From: Dromaius novaehollandiae
Taxonomy: Eukaryota; Chordata; Aves; Casuariiformes; Dromaiidae
Direction of reading: 5' to 3'
Assembly: GCF_036370855.1 (NCBI RefSeq)
Contig: NC_088101.1
Location: 40,408,544-40,472,543, forward strand
Length of the DNA: 64,000 nucleotides
The notes under the pieces were generated by a model. The model made no database searches, was not told where the DNA came from, and worked only from the letters and a program-made list of their open reading frames with translations. This document shows, piece by piece, positions 1 to 11,932 of the stretch. Both the position numbers and the translations under genes were made by a program. The first letter of the stretch is position 1, and each line of letters opens with the position of its first letter.

Positions 1-1342
1 AGCTGGCTGGTATTCAGCCTCTGTGTTTAGAGCAGTTGTGGAGGGTGTTTCTGGTCTCCCTCAGCATTCTCAGAGCTCTCTAACTCCAGATAATCTGATA
101 AATCCTGATAAATCGACCTGTAATGAAGAGAGAGGAGTTGTGGTACTTGCAGACTTTTTCCCCATTGATGGAAACAAGTTAAATACCCATACTGATTTCT
201 TGGCTTTTTAAGCAGCTTGTTGAGCTTACTGTTTCATTTGTGGATTGTGGCAAGGGAAAAAGGTCATGGTGATTCCAATCCACTCTGAGAAAGGACTGTT
301 GTTGCTTGCACATGACTATGAAGTTTGTATTATCAGTTCTTCTTGGTCCAGGTTCAAGACTGATGTAGAGTTGAGGAGGAAATGTCCATCTCTTGGTCAG
401 TGGATACCATGTAAGGGAGAAGACCTGCCTGGACCAGGTCTGAAGCCATCTGTCTGCTTCCTTATGGTCCCTGCCATGGGCTGGGGCAGAGGCACAGCTG
501 CAGGTCCCACTGCTGATTGCCACAGCTTTCTCTCTTAAGACAAGTCAGGGGCTGACCACACCAGGTTTCAACTAGACACCAGCTACATCTCAACCGAGTT
601 AGCTGTGATGCTAATTAGTCAGTCTTGTTGCCCTGTTGGTGCCATGAGGAAGGAAAGAAAGAAAGCAAACTCCCCTAACAGCCTATCTGGCCCTAAGCAA
701 TTAGACGTTTATAGAAAAAGTCCATCTTGATTCCCTGGGATTTCAGACTCCTGTGATCAGGACTAGCCACAGCTCGACTGGGGTGTGACTGTTCACCTGG
801 AGAACATGGCCAAACTCCAGGTGAGTGCTGCTTATAAAGCCCTTAGCTGGGCCTTCTATGCTTTCTGTATGAATAAATCACTCCCCAAGGCCCAGTTTAG
901 AAGTGTGATGAGAGTGGGCTAAGCCTGAATGTTATGAGGCAATCAGTACTTCTGGAAAAAATAATGGATACCTATCTAGAGTTTCTGTAAGTGCATGGTG
1001 GGGAATTTGTAACACATGGAAAAAAACACGCTCTTTACACATTAAATGCAGTACACAGCCTCATATGTCTTCCTCTTCCAAGTTCTTTACAAATTCAACG
1101 ATTTTAAACTTTATCAAGGAGCTGCAATTTTGATGACAAGAACAAATAGGAATGAGTCGCATCAAACTCAGAATTGAGATGTTAAAATGTTTTGAAAACC
1201 AGAAGTATTCTCTCTTTAAAAACAAGAACTACTCCAGTCAAGAAGATGGCTAGGGGGAGGAGTCAGCTTTTGGGAACTTGATGACATTCCTTCACTGAAA
1301 AGCCACTTCCCTTCTCTGCTATGTCCCACAGCTGTCTCCGAG

Positions 1343-1374
<32 letters not shown>

Positions 1375-2679
1375 GCACAGCAGAACTGCTTTAAAAATGT
1401 TGTTATGGTTATTGTATTTCTTCAGTAACTGACAGAAATCACAAGGGTATCTCATTCTTTAAGTCCATTTTTTTGGAAAGTGCTGAGTTCTTAGCCTAAT
1501 ATGCAATGTTAATTTTAATATAGCAGGACGAAAATTTGCTGAGACACACTCAGGCTTCTGTCTGGGCTTTGTCATCCTTGGGCAAACAGACAAGGGCATG
1601 TGGCTAGGCAGGTGGCAAGAGTTTGTTTCTGAGCCCTATTTACAGGCAGGTACCTTTCAGTGCAAGTGTGTAGCAGACTGTGACACTGCACAGAAAGAAA
1701 TGAAAACTGCAGTAGAAAGGTTTTGTGTTCAAATTTAACAGGTTTGCCTTTCAGAACTAGTAAGAAGACTTTTTACTCCTTTATGTATGCAGTGAGATGG
1801 CCCTTTGGCCTGAAGTTTGTTTCCATTCAGTCAGGCTAAAACAAGTATCATCAATCTTCCCCTTTCAAAAATGCCTTACATGTTTACAAAGAAATACTTT
1901 CTTTCAAACTATATCTTTTTTTCTGAGACAGAATATTGTTTCATTTTGTATGCATTCATTTGTTGATAACTTCGGACTGCAGTGTTCTTGGAAGTGAAAT
2001 GATGGTGAGCATTTCTTTGGTGTTCTTTATGAGCAAATAATGTGACTACAATGTTTATATATATATTAATAATAATTTGTAGAACCTACACAACAAATTA
2101 ACATGGCTACACAGAGATGTTCTGTCACTCAGTACAGTAAACAGCTCCATTTAATTTAAATAAATTTAAAAGGAGAGATATAGGGAGCAAATTGCAGTTC
2201 CATCTAAAAACTATTTCTACACTTAATGCTGCAGGAAGTGATTATGAAAGAATGACTTGCGCAAAATGGTTGCATCAGCCATTTCACTGATGGGAGCTGA
2301 CTATCAAAAAGAGACGGATCTGCAGCTGAATTTCAGCTTGCAAGAGGAGAATTCAAGAATAAACTATGCTTATTTTTGTGTCTTCATTCAACAGCAGGAA
2401 TAGAAGTGGCTGAAATCTGCCTTTGAAGTGCAATGTCATGCATGATGCATTTCACAAGTTGCACGCAAACTTCAAGTCATGATTTTGTTAGGACTGCATC
2501 TATTAAAGAAAAAGCTGTGCAAACTGATATTCCTTGTTGACAACAGAATAGTTAATAGAAACTGGGAAACTGTCAACATAAAATTTTGCCTGAGGAGCAC
2601 AGCCAAAATATTTTCTTACCTCTGGGCTGTCATCGCATTAGACCTGCCAAAGAGTTTCCAGCTTTTATTGTAATTGCAG
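1..2679. other. Upstream intergenic DNA, no gene recognised
   Basis: No ORF here looks like a known protein. Contents are a 28-nt T run at 1347-1374, AT-rich patches, and a TATAAA at 833-838 that directly follows a GTGAGT-like donor. In human the gene upstream of TLR2 is TMEM131L; I see no part of it. Confidence 0.5.
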
Positions 2680-2756
2680 GTATGAGGTGACTACTTGCAT
2701 CCTAAAGTACATGACCTGTGCAGAAATAGACAGAAATGCAACATGCAGTATACAAG
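2680..2756 (+). other. Candidate 5' non-coding exon of TLR2 copy A
   Basis: A 77-nt segment bounded by a pyrimidine-rich acceptor ending TTGCAG and a donor reading ACAAG then GTAAGTAAG. It lies about 1 kb upstream of the coding-exon acceptor. TLR2 genes usually have spliced 5' UTRs, which is why it is proposed; nothing but the splice-site consensus supports it. Confidence 0.25.
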
Positions 2757-3732
2757 GTAAGTAAGTATTTACTTTCTACATATTCAGGATTTGGGAATAT
2801 TGTTCATTTGCAGTACTGAAACTGTACACAGCAGCTTGTGAACTTTAATAAGTGACTTATTTTCTGGTGTAGCCAATGGTGAAATGTTCCTTGGCACCAA
2901 TAGCAGGAAACATAGCCCTTCTGTAGATTAAAATCAGTATTGTTTTAATTAGGTACACTATTTAGAATGTGACAGTAAAATCTAACACAGCAATGTATTA
3001 CCAGTGCTGATTTATGGAAAAGGGTGTTAGCCTTGGTTGGTTGGATATCAGCTTGTTCTGCCTTTTCAGTAAAGAAGGTAAACTGCTTATGTAATAGGTA
3101 AGAGGGTGTGCCAGAAACATACTCGGCTTTGCTTTTTAGAAGCCCTGAGATTTGTGAGACTCTATTGTGAGAGACCCCAAAATCTCTTCCAGAAAAATTT
3201 GCAGTGTAGGAATCCACTCACCATTTCTTAAGTGAGCAGAAGGCAAACACATACTGCGGATTATCCAGGCAGTCGTGCCTTTTTGACATTTTGGCTCTGT
3301 CTTTACATTCAGGCAGTTTCTGTTGGTAATAATCAATGGGCAGGCTAACACTGCTATGGCTATGGGCATTTCTAACAGTCTTTCTCTGTTCAGGATAGAA
3401 ATGTCCAGTCATAGCTTTATTACTGAGATGGGGAATAATGCTAAAGATAGCGTTTTGGTGAATGTGCGTATGAAAAGACAGGACTATAAAAATGGTCCTT
3501 TCTGACTGTTCAAACATTATATGGCTGTACTTCAAAGACGAGTAGTGCCCTATGTTTCCAAGGTTGAGCAGTTGAACCAGGAGAGGAAGATTAGTGTCAC
3601 AGGATAACTCCATAAGGTAAAATTTGAATCTGAACTTCCTAAAAAAATTACACTGGATTTCAACTGTTTTCAGTTGCTGTTCAAAAATAAAAGCAGACAC
3701 TATCCCCTCTCCTTTCTGTTTCCCACAGCAAA

Positions 3733-6096
3733 ATGTTAAAATCAACAACCACACATACCTGGCAAGTGTGGGCCATCTACATCATCTTAACGGCAAACCT
3801 CTCTGAAGAGCAAGCTTTGAAGCAAGTTTGTCCTTCATGCGATGCCACTCAGTTTTGCAACTGTTCTTCCAGGGGTTTGAACTTCATTCCCGCAGGGCTC
3901 ACGGGTAAAATCACAGGGTTAAACCTGGCTCACAACAGGATAAAGCATGTCCGAGCACATGATCTGCAGCAGGCTGTGAACCTGAGAGTTCTGCTACTGC
4001 CATCCAATGAAATCAACTCAATAGAGGAGGACTCGTTTCGCTCCCTTGCAAGACTAGAGCTCTTGGACTTATCAAATAACAGCTTGGCTCGCTTGTCTCC
4101 TGCCTGGTTTGGGCACCTTTTTTCACTCCAGCACCTCAACATTCAAGGAAATTCCTACAGTGACCTGGGGGAAAGTTCCCTCTTTTCTAACCTGAGAAAC
4201 TTGAGCGCTCTCTACCTGGGCAATGCACAGTTCTCCACGATAAGGCAAGGAAACTTTGAGGGCATTACACTTCTTGATGAGTTGTGGATTGATGGCAGCA
4301 ATCTCAGTCAGTATGAGCCAGGAAGTTTGAAATCAGTTAAGAAGATACATCATATAATCATCAACCTAAAAAGTGTGGATGTATTCTCAGTGATTGTGGA
4401 GGATCTTCTGCACTCTGTCACATGGTTGGAAGTTAGAAAAATAGCATTCAGTATACCTGCTGAAATGCAACTATTGAGATTCATGTCTTTTTCTTTTGCA
4501 AAGAAAATTTCTTTTAAACAGGTTTTGTTTACAGATGCTACTGTGCCTGAGATGATCAGCATTATAGAGGACATGACAGAATTAATGGAGGTGGAGATGA
4601 AAGATTGTAGACTTTTGGGAACCGGTCATTGGAGTACACAAATTCACGTAAACCAATCACGTTCTCTCCGAGTTGTAACAATAGAGAAATTATCTATTGA
4701 AGAATTTTATTTGTTTTCAGATCTTAAGGCTGTTGTAGATCTAGTATCTCCTCTTACCAAAATCACAGTCGAAGATACCAAGGTCTTTCTGGTACCATGC
4801 AGACTTTCACAGCATCTTTTGTCATTAGAATATCTTGACCTCAGTGAGAATTTGCTTGGAGATCAGAGTTTGGAGCATTCAGCCTGTCAGGGTGGTTGGC
4901 CCTTACTGCAAATTCTAAATTTAAGTCAGAATTCACTGAGTGACTTAAAAATGACAGGTAAAAGCTTATCTCACCTGAGAAATCTAATTCTCTTAGATAT
5001 TAGTCAAAATAATTTTGGTGAGATTCCAGACATGTGTCAATGGCCAGAAAACCTGAAACATTTAAATCTCTCTAGCGCTCAAATTCCTAAATTAACAACC
5101 TGCATTCCTCTGACTCTTGAAGTTTTGGATGTCAGCGCTAATAAGCTGAAGGAGTTTGGGCTGCAACTCCCTTTTCTCAAAGAGCTGTACATTGCAAAAA
5201 ACCAGCTGAAGACCTTGCCTGATGCTGCACCCATTCCTAACTTGGTGGCCATGACAATCAGAAGAAACAAACTCAACAGCTTCTCCAAGGAAGAGTTTGA
5301 GGCCTTTAAGAAAATGGAGATGCTGGATGCCAGTGACAATAACTTTATCTGCTCCTGTGAATTCCTCTCCTTCATTCATCATCAGGCTGGAATAGCCCAC
5401 ATCTTAGCGGGGTGGCCGGAAAGCTACATCTGCGACTCTCCCCTGGCGGTGAGAGGGGAGCAGGTTGTAGCTGTGCATCTCTCACTGATGGAGTGCCACA
5501 GATCCCTCACCATGTCATTAATCTGTGCTCTGGTGTTCCTGGTCGTCCTCGTCCTTGTGGTCGTTGGGTACAAGTATCACGCAATCTGGTATGTGAGAAT
5601 GACCTGGGCATGGCTCCGAGCCAAGCGGAAGCCCAAGCAAGGCCCCCCAAAGGATATGTGCTACGATGCTTTTGTCTCCTACAGTGAGAATGACTCTGAC
5701 TGGGTGGAAAACATCATGGTGCAGGAGCTGGAGCAGGCCTGTCCGCCCTTTCGACTGTGCCTCCATAAACGGGACTTTGTGCCTGGGAAGTGGATTGTGG
5801 ATAACATCATTGACTCCATAGAGAAAAGCCACAAAACGCTGTTTGTGCTGTCGGAGCACTTTGTGCAGAGTGAGTGGTGCAAATACGAGCTGGACTTCTC
5901 GCACTTCCGCCTCTTTGATGAGAACAACGATGCAGCGATTCTCATCCTCCTGGAGCCTATTCAGAGCAAAGCGATTCCCAAAAGGTTCTGCAAACTGCGG
6001 AAGATAATGAACACAAAGACCTACCTGGAGTGGCCTCCTGGTGAGGAGCAGCAGCAGATATTTTGGGAAAACCTGAAAGTAGCCTTAAAATCATAG
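3733..6096 (+). CDS. TLR2A: Toll-like receptor 2, tandem copy A (TLR2, 787 aa)
   Basis: Cell-surface innate immune receptor. The TLR2 family pairs with TLR1-type partners to bind bacterial lipopeptides and signals through MyD88/TIRAP. Seen: a hydrophobic leader (about 8-24, after a short polar start), an N-terminal Cys cluster (CPSCD...CNC), LxxLxLxxN leucine-rich repeats from about residue 58 to 535, a C-terminal LRR cap with CSC at 540-542 and Cys588, a membrane helix at about 594-613, and a TIR domain from about 641. TIR box 1 is YDAFVSY at 644-650, the BB-loop proline is P684 within RDFVPGK, and box 3 is FW at 777-778. Length is as expected for TLR2. The whole protein lies in one exon; a pyrimidine-rich acceptor ending CAG at 3726-3728 sits just before the ATG, so the 5' UTR is spliced. 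Copy B lies 8188 bp downstream and is nearly identical. Which copy corresponds to chicken type 1 or type 2 is not settled here. Confidence 0.96.
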   Translation: MLKSTTTHTWQVWAIYIILTANLSEEQALKQVCPSCDATQFCNCSSRGLNFIPAGLTGKITGLNLAHNRIKHVRAHDLQQAVNLRVLLLPSNEINSIEEDSFRSLARLELLDLSNNSLARLSPAWFGHLFSLQHLNIQGNSYSDLGESSLFSNLRNLSALYLGNAQFSTIRQGNFEGITLLDELWIDGSNLSQYEPGSLKSVKKIHHIIINLKSVDVFSVIVEDLLHSVTWLEVRKIAFSIPAEMQLLRFMSFSFAKKISFKQVLFTDATVPEMISIIEDMTELMEVEMKDCRLLGTGHWSTQIHVNQSRSLRVVTIEKLSIEEFYLFSDLKAVVDLVSPLTKITVEDTKVFLVPCRLSQHLLSLEYLDLSENLLGDQSLEHSACQGGWPLLQILNLSQNSLSDLKMTGKSLSHLRNLILLDISQNNFGEIPDMCQWPENLKHLNLSSAQIPKLTTCIPLTLEVLDVSANKLKEFGLQLPFLKELYIAKNQLKTLPDAAPIPNLVAMTIRRNKLNSFSKEEFEAFKKMEMLDASDNNFICSCEFLSFIHHQAGIAHILAGWPESYICDSPLAVRGEQVVAVHLSLMECHRSLTMSLICALVFLVVLVLVVVGYKYHAIWYVRMTWAWLRAKRKPKQGPPKDMCYDAFVSYSENDSDWVENIMVQELEQACPPFRLCLHKRDFVPGKWIVDNIIDSIEKSHKTLFVLSEHFVQSEWCKYELDFSHFRLFDENNDAAILILLEPIQSKAIPKRFCKLRKIMNTKTYLEWPPGEEQQQIFWENLKVALKS
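3751..6037 (+). repeat. TLR2 homogenised tract, copy A
   Basis: These 2287 bp match 11939-14225 at a constant offset of 8188 with no indels. I count four substitutions, at 4668, 5136, 5229 and 5468; only the last changes an amino acid (Val579 to Ala). On the left, identity starts 18 nt after the ATG. On the right it stops 59 nt before the stop codon is complete. Outside these limits I see no alignable similarity upstream or downstream. Confidence 0.93.
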
Positions 6097-6420
6097 AACA
6101 AGTCAGTAATCCCTGTTTCAGCACCTTTCCAGAAAGGATATGTGTCAAGATTTTTCCTGTTAAGAAATTCTTGCTTTGTTTTTCTGCCTAATGAGGACTG
6201 GCTTTGCTGTGGGTAGAAATAATTATCTTCGCATTAAGGAAAATGATCAACTTCAAGCTTTCCAATATTGTTGAGACTCTGGTCTTTTAAAATTGGTAAG
6301 ACAGACTGGACTTGACACTTTTCTAATTACATTTAGCTGAATTTAGTGTATTTCTGGGGTCTTTTCTAGTGTTACATCTCCAAACAGTTCCTAACAATGT
6401 CATTCTTTTTTATAATGCAA

Positions 6421-6426
6421 AATAAA
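6421..6426 (+). promoter_or_regulatory. Polyadenylation signal AATAAA, TLR2 copy A
   Basis: First canonical AATAAA after the stop codon, giving a 3' UTR of about 0.34 kb. A second AATAAA at 7016-7021 could serve a longer transcript. Confidence 0.6.
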
Positions 6427-7439
6427 AGCAAAGTACTTCAACACTTCCCTACGCTCCTCTCCTTAAGTTTATTTTCAGTACCATCATGGATAACAAGACA
6501 ATTAAAATTAAAATGCTGAAGAAAAACTGAGGATTTTGATCAAAATAAGCCCTCTGAACCCATACCATTGCTATGCAGTGCAAAAAGGACAGTACTAAAT
6601 ATGTAGCTCCACTCAGAAGTCTGTTATTTTGTCTAGTTACACTGGAGTTCATAGCATCCCACAGATTGGGCTTTATTCAAAAACTTACGCATGAAGCATC
6701 CTGGCACCTTGCACAATGAGAGTGGTGAACTCCAGAGGTGTTAAATCACTGTTTTTTTCCTTAGGTTACATTCTCCCTATGAAGGGCTATTTCTTCCTTC
6801 AGAATCTCCACGTTCCCTTCTGTCTACCCTTGTGAGATAGCTGTAGCTTTCTATTTGTGGGTATGGGGCAAGCATGTTTTTCTAATGAGTCTGCTAGATG
6901 GTATGGCAGACTGGCTTATTTCTTTCTGTTTCTGCGTTTTTGCACAGCACATTTAATCATTGAGCCATGCATCTCTTACAGCTCTAAATACCTTGCTTTT
7001 ATAATCAGTGGAGTAAATAAAGCCTGATAATGGCAATTCATCTTCTTACTTTAGTGTGAGATATTTTCTGGAAGTACTGTATTGCTCTACACTAATTATG
7101 AAGGGAATCTAGACAAGTAGGTAGATGTGAAGTTTATCTTTGGATAGCTGGTCTCACCCTGAGTGCCTGGAGTCAAAGCTGCCATGTGTTTCTCATGCTT
7201 CAGAGAGATTCTTGTGGAAACCTGAAATCTGTCTCTGAGAAGGGATAAAGTTTGTGGGTTCTTCTAACTCAACATTCCCATACTTCACTTTGCTTGCATT
7301 GCTGGAGCTTATGTACAAAAGACTGTAAATGAACTTCAGTTAAATTTTATATATGTAATTATTTTGTGGTGAAATACCAAAGCATTGGCATATAGGCTCT
7401 TTCCAGGTGAGTATTTGGAAAACTGGGAAATTTGCTTAT

Positions 7440-7572
7440 ACATGTGTGTCTGTGTGTGGGTATTCATGTATATATTCAGATATATAATATGTCTGTATAT
7501 GTGTGTGTGTGTACATATATATATATATTCACACACACACGTATATATTTGACGTGTATGTATACATACGCA
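7440..7572. repeat. TG/TA/CA compound microsatellite with palindromic core
   Basis: Alternating purine-pyrimidine DNA. A (GT)n run near 7500 is followed by (AT)n and then by (AC)n near 7532-7541, so the two outer runs are inverted copies around an AT centre. Confidence 0.85.
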
Positions 7573-9806
7573 CATTACAGTTTTGCGAGTGTAGCCTGCA
7601 AACTCCACTTTCAGTTCTTGGTTTTACTTTCATGTTGTAGTGACATCTCTCGTGTTAGTCCAAAGTCTGCTACGAAAGGATTTTTTATTCACTCTCTCAG
7701 ATAAGGATTGCTCAAGAGCTGATCAAGTCTGAACTCCAGGTAAGTGTTGAATGAATTACTGGTAGCAAACACTGAGCAACTGATAAAAGTAACCAGGATG
7801 CTGAGCGCCTAGAGGTAAGAAGGGAAAAGTATCTTGCTGGTCATTTTGAAGAGAGTGTCAGACAGAGGCAGGAGAAGCCTTGGCTTTTGTAGAGTATGCC
7901 CTTAGCAAAGACCCAGACTTTTATGGGTTCACACGTTTAAGAAGATTGATAGTCTTACTGATCTTATGCCAGTCGGATCTCCTAGGTGGGAATTTCCCTG
8001 CTTCTGTAGCCAAGGCAGAGACATGACGCAAAAAAGAAACAGTAATGAGAGAGCAAGCTGAGTTAGGAGTGATTGCAAAGACCGAGTTCAAGGATGAAAC
8101 AGGAAAAATCCATCATGCTAACACCAGAACTTGAGCTACAGTCCCAGGGAGTCTTTTCTGCACAGAGGTGAGTTTGCAGGTAGGTGAAGGCTGGAGATAC
8201 AAGGAGAGAAAGAGGAGCTGCAAAGCCACAGCAAGCAGAAGGAGGAGTACTGGGAAGGGTCTATCTAATCTCTTCTCTGCTTTGGGTTTTCATGGTGCTT
8301 GAGGCTGCTGGGTAGGGGGCTGGCTCCTGCAGGGAATGTGGGGCAGGGAAGGCACTTCTGGCTCCCGGCAGCCAGGGAGCTGGCAGGTACAGTCACAGCT
8401 GGCTGGCAGGCAGGCAGCAAAAGGCAGGCTCCTTGAGTGCACTGGGGCATACTGATGGGAGCAGTGTGCTCCAGGAAAGGGAGGGGAGAGGAAAGCCACT
8501 GCTTTATGAAAAAATGAAAGATGAGTTGGGTCAAGCAGTGCCTCTTCTGCTCAGTTTCCTCTTGGCAGGGTGACTTGTAGGTGCTCTGTTCCATTTGTAT
8601 ACTGAAATTATTACGACGTGCCCAGGGAAGGCTGGGCTTGAACACGGGCTGTTTTTGTTTTAGGAATCCACCCAGGTAAGAGATCATTAAGCAATGACCT
8701 CAGGGCACTGGGCTCAGATGTATACTGTTAAAGCAATGCTGGTGGGTGATACCCAGGATGTATGTAACCCACACACAACTAAGTGGAACGTAACAGCTTT
8801 CCCAAGTCTATTGACGGCCTGATCTTTTCACCTCTCACACTGCAGAATCTGTTTAACAGTTTAACACTGTTAAAACTTAACAGCCCTCTTTTAGCTTGAT
8901 ACTGTTTCCCAGCCTAGGATCAATTTGCACACTACTTGAATGTTTTATTATTTTAGCTGTTGCCATGAGTATTTATTGATCTTATTCCTGTTGATGCTTT
9001 AAGAGTATGTACATATTCCCTCAAATACTTCTACTGGCTTGGGCCAGGAAAGACAATCCTAAGCATGTCTGAAGGCTTGGGTCTTTTGTCCATAAACCAG
9101 AAACAATTTGCAAGTTTAGCTCATCACAGTCCCCTATAGCACAAAGGCATCTGTGCAAATTCCCTTTTTATATTAACTGCATTCCAATTTCTATCTGGCA
9201 ATATTTCTTTCTTCCTAGTGCAATGGGGAAAAGCAATTCCTTGGCAGGGTGATGATATTGTGGGGTGGGGCTGTATTTGTGCATGGGTGTGCAGGGGACT
9301 AAAAGGACTCCGTAACTCAGAGTCTTAAGCTGCCTTATTAGACAGGAATGGGAAGGGCAAGAGAATGGCTGAAAACGAATGAGAGTAGAAATGGGACTTC
9401 CCTGGGGCCCCATATTACAGACAAGCAAAGAAAACTGGGGGAGATGCTCAGGCGAGTGACAACAAAGAAATGCTTCCCTGTAATACCTAACTGGGATCCA
9501 TCCTGCAGTCCAGCCCTGGTTGATTTCAAAATGGTAAGGTGGAGAGTAGTTAGGCTCATCTGGTATTTCCAATGTGGGACGTGGCCAGTTCCCTTCTATT
9601 CTGCCAGTGTTTCATCTGTAAATAATCAACCGGTAGGAAGATTTTGATGGGCCAGGTTGCCTGGTTGTTTCTTTTTCTAATAGTAAGTATTTTTACGGTA
9701 ATTTGGGCTTGCTTTTCATTTTAAAAATTCCACTTAAATTTGTTGCTTGTGAAACTGATCTTAATAATAGTTTTGCTCATATGACCTATAGCACTGTGTT
9801 TTCCAG

Positions 9807-9859
9807 CCAACCTGGCATGACCAAAGAAGGCCTTTAAAAGAGCCTCAGCCAGACAGCAG
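9807..9859 (+). other. Candidate 5' non-coding exon of TLR2 copy B
   Basis: A 53-nt segment between an acceptor ending TTTTCCAG and a donor reading CAGCAG then GTGAGT, about 2.1 kb before the copy B coding exon. It resembles nothing upstream of copy A, which would fit separate promoters. Supported by splice-site consensus only. Confidence 0.22.
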
Positions 9860-11932
9860 GTGAGTGTGACTACAGACTGTAATTCTTTGGGTGGGATTCA
9901 CTTGGCAAATATCTAGATATCTAAAATATGGTGCTCCATTTTAAGCTGATGGCATCATTTCTCTTGGAGTCATCACATCTTAAAATGAGTGTCTAAATTA
10001 GATGATGTGAATTGCCCCTAAAAGTTGTTATTTCTCTCCACTGACTTTAGAGGACATGGCAGGTAACCAGCTCAGCTGTGGGCATCTAAAGACAGGGAAG
10101 GGGAATCAAGACCCAGAGCTCCACATCAGAAAGAGACAGAGATTAAAGGAAAATAACACAAGAGGTCAAAATGCTAGTACTCTTTCAGGTGGGAAGGGAT
10201 GGAAAGATGGAAAAGTTATCCACATCCTTTCTTCCTCTCCCCATGCACCCAGTCACAGCTAATTCTGCTGCTTTTGAATAATTTAAAGCAGCTCTGATTA
10301 AGACTAACACAAGACAGGACTTGTCAGTATGAACTTGTCTGCATGGGTCAGCTATTGTAAAACAAATCAGGGTATGAACTCAAAATACAGTAGATCTCCT
10401 GCATTGCGTTTCAGTGGGATGACTGAAGGAGAAAATGCTCCTCAAAGAGCCAGTCTAATCAAATTAACCAGATACAGAGCCCATGACGATCTTTGGGAAT
10501 GTTTTCATTGGCCTCTTCAGGGTTAGTTCACTCTTTTCATCTTCAGTGAAATACTTACCTTCCACACATCTTGTGACACACTGGGGAAGGTTATCTATCT
10601 TTCGTACTTTACAAGTGCTCTTTGATCCTTGCAAAGAAAGCTGTATATAAATGAGAAAGGGTTACAATTCAGTATGTAACAAGGTTTTAAAAGGAAAACA
10701 GTCCTCCCAGCCCTCTCTCTAGTCCTCCCCAAGTTGTTTTTCTAACTCCTCAGAGAGACTGTAGAACTAATGTTACTTTGTTTGGAGCGAAGAAGAACTG
10801 GATATTGTGACAAGCTATGTAATATAAAAAGCCATGTCAAATGAGAATAATGAGAGGCATGAATATGTACGGAAAGAGAAGTGAAACAGAGGATCTACAA
10901 CTGTGTGGATGCTCTTGAATCATTACAGTCCAGAAGATGAGGAGCAGACTGCAGGGCTGGAAGAAGGTGGTCCAGTTCAGCCTGTTGATCTGCAGGAGGC
11001 TCCAAGAGCCTCTCCCTCTCCCTCATGGTTGAGACTGGACCATTCTCTGCCAGAGACCCAAAGCGGAGAAACCCCCCTAGCAGAGGAGGCAGCTGTGGCG
11101 GTACAAAGGAAGAGCTGAGAGTTGGTAGGTTGCAATGCTCAAGCATTACCAAGCCAGTTTTCCTGGCTTAAGTTTCATTAGCAATATTGGACTGCCCTAG
11201 TCACTGCTCACAGCTTGGTAATGATGGCCTATACAGACATCCAGGCAAACATTTATCTTCCTGCTCCTTTCACATTTACAGACAGAAGGGCCAAAGGCAG
11301 ATAAACTGAGAAAAGGGACTGAAACATATGCAGTCTTTTCCTCCCTATTGTCAGAGTTGAGATGTAGAGGTATGCTTGAAATGAATATTAAATATGAAAG
11401 TTACTATTTCTCACAAGACACAGACTGTTATTGATGGGACCAGGATTTGGAATGCATACAGGAGACTCCCTATACTAAAGAATGAATATACAAGATAAAA
11501 CTTACAGGTCCAGAGGAAAGCGACCAAGGATGGGGTGGGGGGGAGGGATGTAGATGTTTCCTGGGAGATGGCTATTTTCTAAACAGGCAAAGGACCAAAT
11601 CAGTAATAGTGTTTTGATTACTCAGATATTCAGCTGAGTCTGTAAAAGATCTGTGCAGCTGATAATTAATTTCATATTTCTCATTCCAAAATTAGAAACA
11701 TCAGGGGGGAAAAAATGAACTTAATATATTTTGCACCTAGCAAGTGGTAATATCTGTACAATGTCTTTTTTGTTCATCTCTGAACAGCTTTAAAAACAAA
11801 TATTTTCCTAGTACCTTCAATGGGACAGATTGCTAAGGATTATGTTTTGGTTATATCCAAAATATAAGTTCTTCAAAACTAACTATTCATCTTACACTTG
11901 CTCCGACTGCATTTCAAATTTTAGGCAAAACG

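Larger units (their letters stand above)
6097..11924. other. 3' UTR of TLR2 copy A and spacer to copy B
   Basis: Apart from the copy A 3' UTR, the GT/AT microsatellite palindrome near 7.5 kb and one candidate exon at 9807-9859, I see no gene. The spacer must hold the promoter of copy B, but no clear core promoter stands out. Confidence 0.5.

Noticed and set aside
3930-5945. Antisense ORFs inside TLR2, repeated identically in copy B
   Set aside because: Shadows of the LRR/TIR coding frame; duplicated only because the gene is duplicated.
8849-8882. GTTTAACAG/CTGTTAAAAC imperfect inverted repeat
   Set aside because: Short, with a mismatch and AT-rich; within chance expectation for this window.
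10895-11152. Paired ORFs of 71 and 85 codons before TLR2 copy B
   Set aside because: Both strands open over the same GC-richer patch, no domain, no conservation evidence available.
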